Positions 61,599-64,000 of a DNA stretch of 64,000 nt are shown here, one piece after another. Each line of letters opens with the position of its first letter. The stretch's first letter is position 1. The position numbers and the translations under genes are program-made. This DNA is from Tragulus kanchil (Eukaryota; Chordata; Mammalia; Artiodactyla; Tragulidae), in assembly GCA_022376925.1 (NCBI GenBank), contig JAIOJX010000006.1, positions 56,143,658 to 56,207,657 on the forward strand, written 5' to 3'. The notes beneath the pieces were generated by a model that worked only from the letters and a program-made list of their open reading frames with translations, was not told the DNA's origin and ran no database searches.

Positions 61599-62860
61599 TT
61601 TGAAAACAAATGCAATTGGAATTCAGAAACAGCAAAAAATAATTTAAAGAACATATGTGATAGGTGCTAATTAAGTAACTTTATGTGAAAATATAAAATA
61701 CTTGAATGTTGTTTAATGCCAACTTTAATTTATAATATTTTAAAGTTACAGAGTATAGCATTTTCATGAAAATCTGCAGGTTTATTGAATTCTAGAATGA
61801 GGGCCCTTTCTTTTTGGGCTTCCATCTTTGTGGTTTTTCTAGTAATCTATGTTGCTACCATATTGGGCAATATCAGCATAATCATATTAATTCAAAGAAG
61901 CCCTCAGCTTCACATTCCAATGTATCTATTCCTCAGCCATCTGGCCTTTGTGGACATTGGACACTCCTCATCAGTCACACCTATGATGATTGTAAATTTT
62001 CTAAAAGAAAGAACTAGTATCACTTTTGTTGGCTGCATAGGTCAGCTTGGCTCTGATGTTATCTTTGGAACAGCTGAGTACTTCCTATTGGCTGCCATGG
62101 CTTATGATCGCTACATGGCCATCTGTTCCCCACTTCTTTACTCTATGCACATGTCTCCCAGGGTCTGCATCATCTTACTGCTTACTTCCTACCTGGGAGG
62201 GTGTGTGAATGCTTCATAATTTATTGGATGCTTATTGAGTCTGAATTTCTGTGGATCAAATAAAATCAACCATTTCTTCTGTGACATGCCACCACTAGTG
62301 AAGCTTTCTTGTACCTATGCTTATGCTGCTGAAATATCTCCTGCCATCTCAGCTGGGTCAATCATTGTAATCACACTGTTTACCATAATTGTTTCATATC
62401 TGTACATTCTCCACTCGATCCTGAAGATGCACTCCACAGAGTGAAGGCACAAGGCCTTCTCGACTTGCACTTCCCACCTCACTACAGTCACTTTGTTTTA
62501 TGGGACAGTCACATTTGTTTATGTAATACCAATGTCAAGTCACTCACCTGACCATATTAAAGTGATGTCTGTCTTCTACACAGTGGTAATCCCCATGTTG
62601 AACCCTTTGATCTACAGTCTGAGGAACAAAGAGGTGAAAGAGGCCATGAGAAAACTGATGGCTAGAATACATCAGTAATTTGAAAACAAATGCAATTGGA
62701 ATTCAGAAACAGCAAAAAATAATTTAAAGAACATATGTGATAGGTGCTAATTAAGTAACTTTATGTGAAAATATAAAATACTTGAATGTTGTTTAATGCC
62801 AACTTTAATTTATAATATTTTAAAGTTACAGAGTATAGCATTTTCATGAAAATCTGCTGG
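60741..62860. repeat. Tandem duplication D22, offset 1080 bp
   Basis: Left copy to about 61777, right copy from 61821. The seam filler 61778-61820 (aggtttattgaattctagaa and following) matches neither side. It carries the receptor from TM1 to its 3' flank. Confidence 0.95.
61821..62678 (+). pseudogene. Olfactory receptor TM1-to-end, redundant copy
   Basis: Identical to 60741-61598, including both nonsense codons (TAA ending 62219, TGA ending 62444). It lacks the N-terminus and start codon because the D22 seam precedes TM1. Identical inactivating mutations mean it is not an independently evolving paralogue. Confidence 0.88.
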
Positions 62861-64000
62861 GTTCAACTTAAATGTGCATATTCAGGATGAAGATATCTAG
62901 AGAATATGGTTTTACTTCTCTCCTCCGTTCATTATTTAGGGAGTCTGATTGAGGGTGTTTTCTTTTTCTTCTGTTATATTATGCATTTAAAGTAACCTAT
63001 TGTAAATTATAATCTCAAAAGGCATCATGTACCCAACTAGAAATGCAATTGATGGTGGTTTTGACAGTGCTGGTTACTTCTATGGAAGATTTGGTTTCTT
63101 TTATACAGAGTTATCATTATTTTTGGAAATAATGAAGCTGGAGTCTAGAAAAGTTTTATTCCCACCTAATCTAAGCCAGAGCAAAATACTATGTTCCATG
63201 GTTTTGCCACCAGGAGACTCAATCCAGATACAAAGAAGAAACTCTGAAGGCTTAGTCTTTGAGACTTTACTTTTTTCCCACTACTCAGAGGTGGGTTTGC
63301 AAAGGCTTGTCTTTGATCTTTTCCAGATAAGCCTCTGAGCATAGGAAAACTACTGGTAGGGAGGGGGCTGAGGCACAATGAGGCTTTCTTTCAGCAAGCT
63401 ACTTTTAGGGCATAAAAGTACAGATTAAGACATTACAAATTAAGACAGGCTAATTCAGGCATGGAATATACCTGCCATCTTTATTTGTAATATCTCTCAA
63501 GAAGGTATTTTTTGCCATCACTTCTGTCACTGTTTTTGCATTTGGGTTTCTTGTAAATTTATATCTGTCTAATCAGTTTACATTGTCAGCAAAAATTGGC
63601 AGATGACTTTTAATCCCTTCAAAGTGTCTCTGAGGCAATGTATCTGTCCTCAGGTGTACAACCTGCTCACTTATATTGGATATTGGTTCATTGAGACATT
63701 CTTGAATCATTTGCTCCTGGGTAATTAAATATATAAGTATGATTTTCATTTCATCAGGTTTTTTTGTTACCATATATCCAAATGTTTTTCACATTTTCGT
63801 ACATGCTAATTCAGAGATGAAATTACCACTTTGATTTATGAATCTAGAATTGCCAGAATAAGCTGAAATTTGGTTGCTTTTTAAATCCATTTTATCATCA
63901 CTGGATTTGATTTGTAATATGTTTTAAGATGTTTGCAGCTACATTTATGAGACAATTTGGCCTATCATTTTGCAAAATAAACAACCTAACTTAACATTTC
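62861..64000. other. Intergenic, nothing recognised
   Basis: Single-copy AT-rich sequence downstream of the receptor, with no seam in this last kilobase. Open frames up to 103 codons lack any known domain. Confidence 0.4.

Noticed and set aside
59577..62678. A cluster of three olfactory receptor paralogues
   Set aside because: The copies have identical flanks and identical stops and begin or end exactly at seams, so they represent one locus.
63027..63338. 103-codon plus-strand open frame at the right end
   Set aside because: No domain, no conserved motif and no supporting splice context.

Overview
This is a stretch of mammalian, almost certainly ruminant, nuclear DNA. It is AT-rich and intron-bearing, and full of L1 fragments. 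It also carries a BovB (RTE) LINE 3' end, Bov-tA SINEs, CHR-type tRNA-Glu SINEs and solo LTRs. BovB plus Bov-tA point to Ruminantia; the sequence alone does not fix the species.

Real gene content is sparse. (1) Positions 589-15917, minus strand: the 5' half of a trypsin-like serine protease gene that I recognise as ovochymase-2 (OVCH2). The exons hold the signal peptide, the propeptide with its R|IVGG activation site, the His exon (TAAHC), the Asp exon (DIALL), an AGWGR exon and a GGRDACQ exon. The catalytic-Ser exon and any later exons lie off the left edge. (2) Positions 38662-44958, plus strand: a processed prosaposin (PSAP) pseudogene with a poly(A) tail and a perfect 16-bp target-site duplication. 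(3) Positions 60666-61598, plus strand: a class II olfactory receptor pseudogene, OR5P-like, with two nonsense codons. OVCH2 next to OR5P genes is the arrangement known from human 11p15.4, so the locus is conserved.

Mobile elements: a 5'-truncated L1 (4765-7472, minus) has a clear target-site duplication. A nest of minus-strand L1s occupies 17.6-24.9 kb. An old, near-full-length plus-strand L1 spans 32311-48876 and has been broken up by the PSAP retrocopy and LTR insertions. One LTR sits inside the PSAP 3'UTR, one in L1 ORF2, and a third LTR-like insert lies near the L1 3' end. BovB and SINEs fill 51-57 kb.

The dominant signal is not a classical feature. The window contains 22 direct, tandem, near-identical duplications, each with an offset of 1077-1224 bp, and they share no sequence with one another. 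They cut across exons, introns, SINEs, L1s, the retropseudogene and the receptor alike. Mismatches and indels tend to gather at copy ends, several seams carry 20-45 bp of degraded filler, and neighbouring duplications often overlap. The pattern is that of about 23 sequence blocks of 1.8-6.9 kb that overlap by about 1.1 kb and were laid end to end instead of merged. About 24.8 kb (39%) of the window would then be redundant, and the true locus would be about 39 kb. I therefore interpret the duplicated and misordered OVCH2 exons and the doubled receptor and pseudogene parts as probable assembly artefact rather than biology. I found no convincing evidence of a new functional system.
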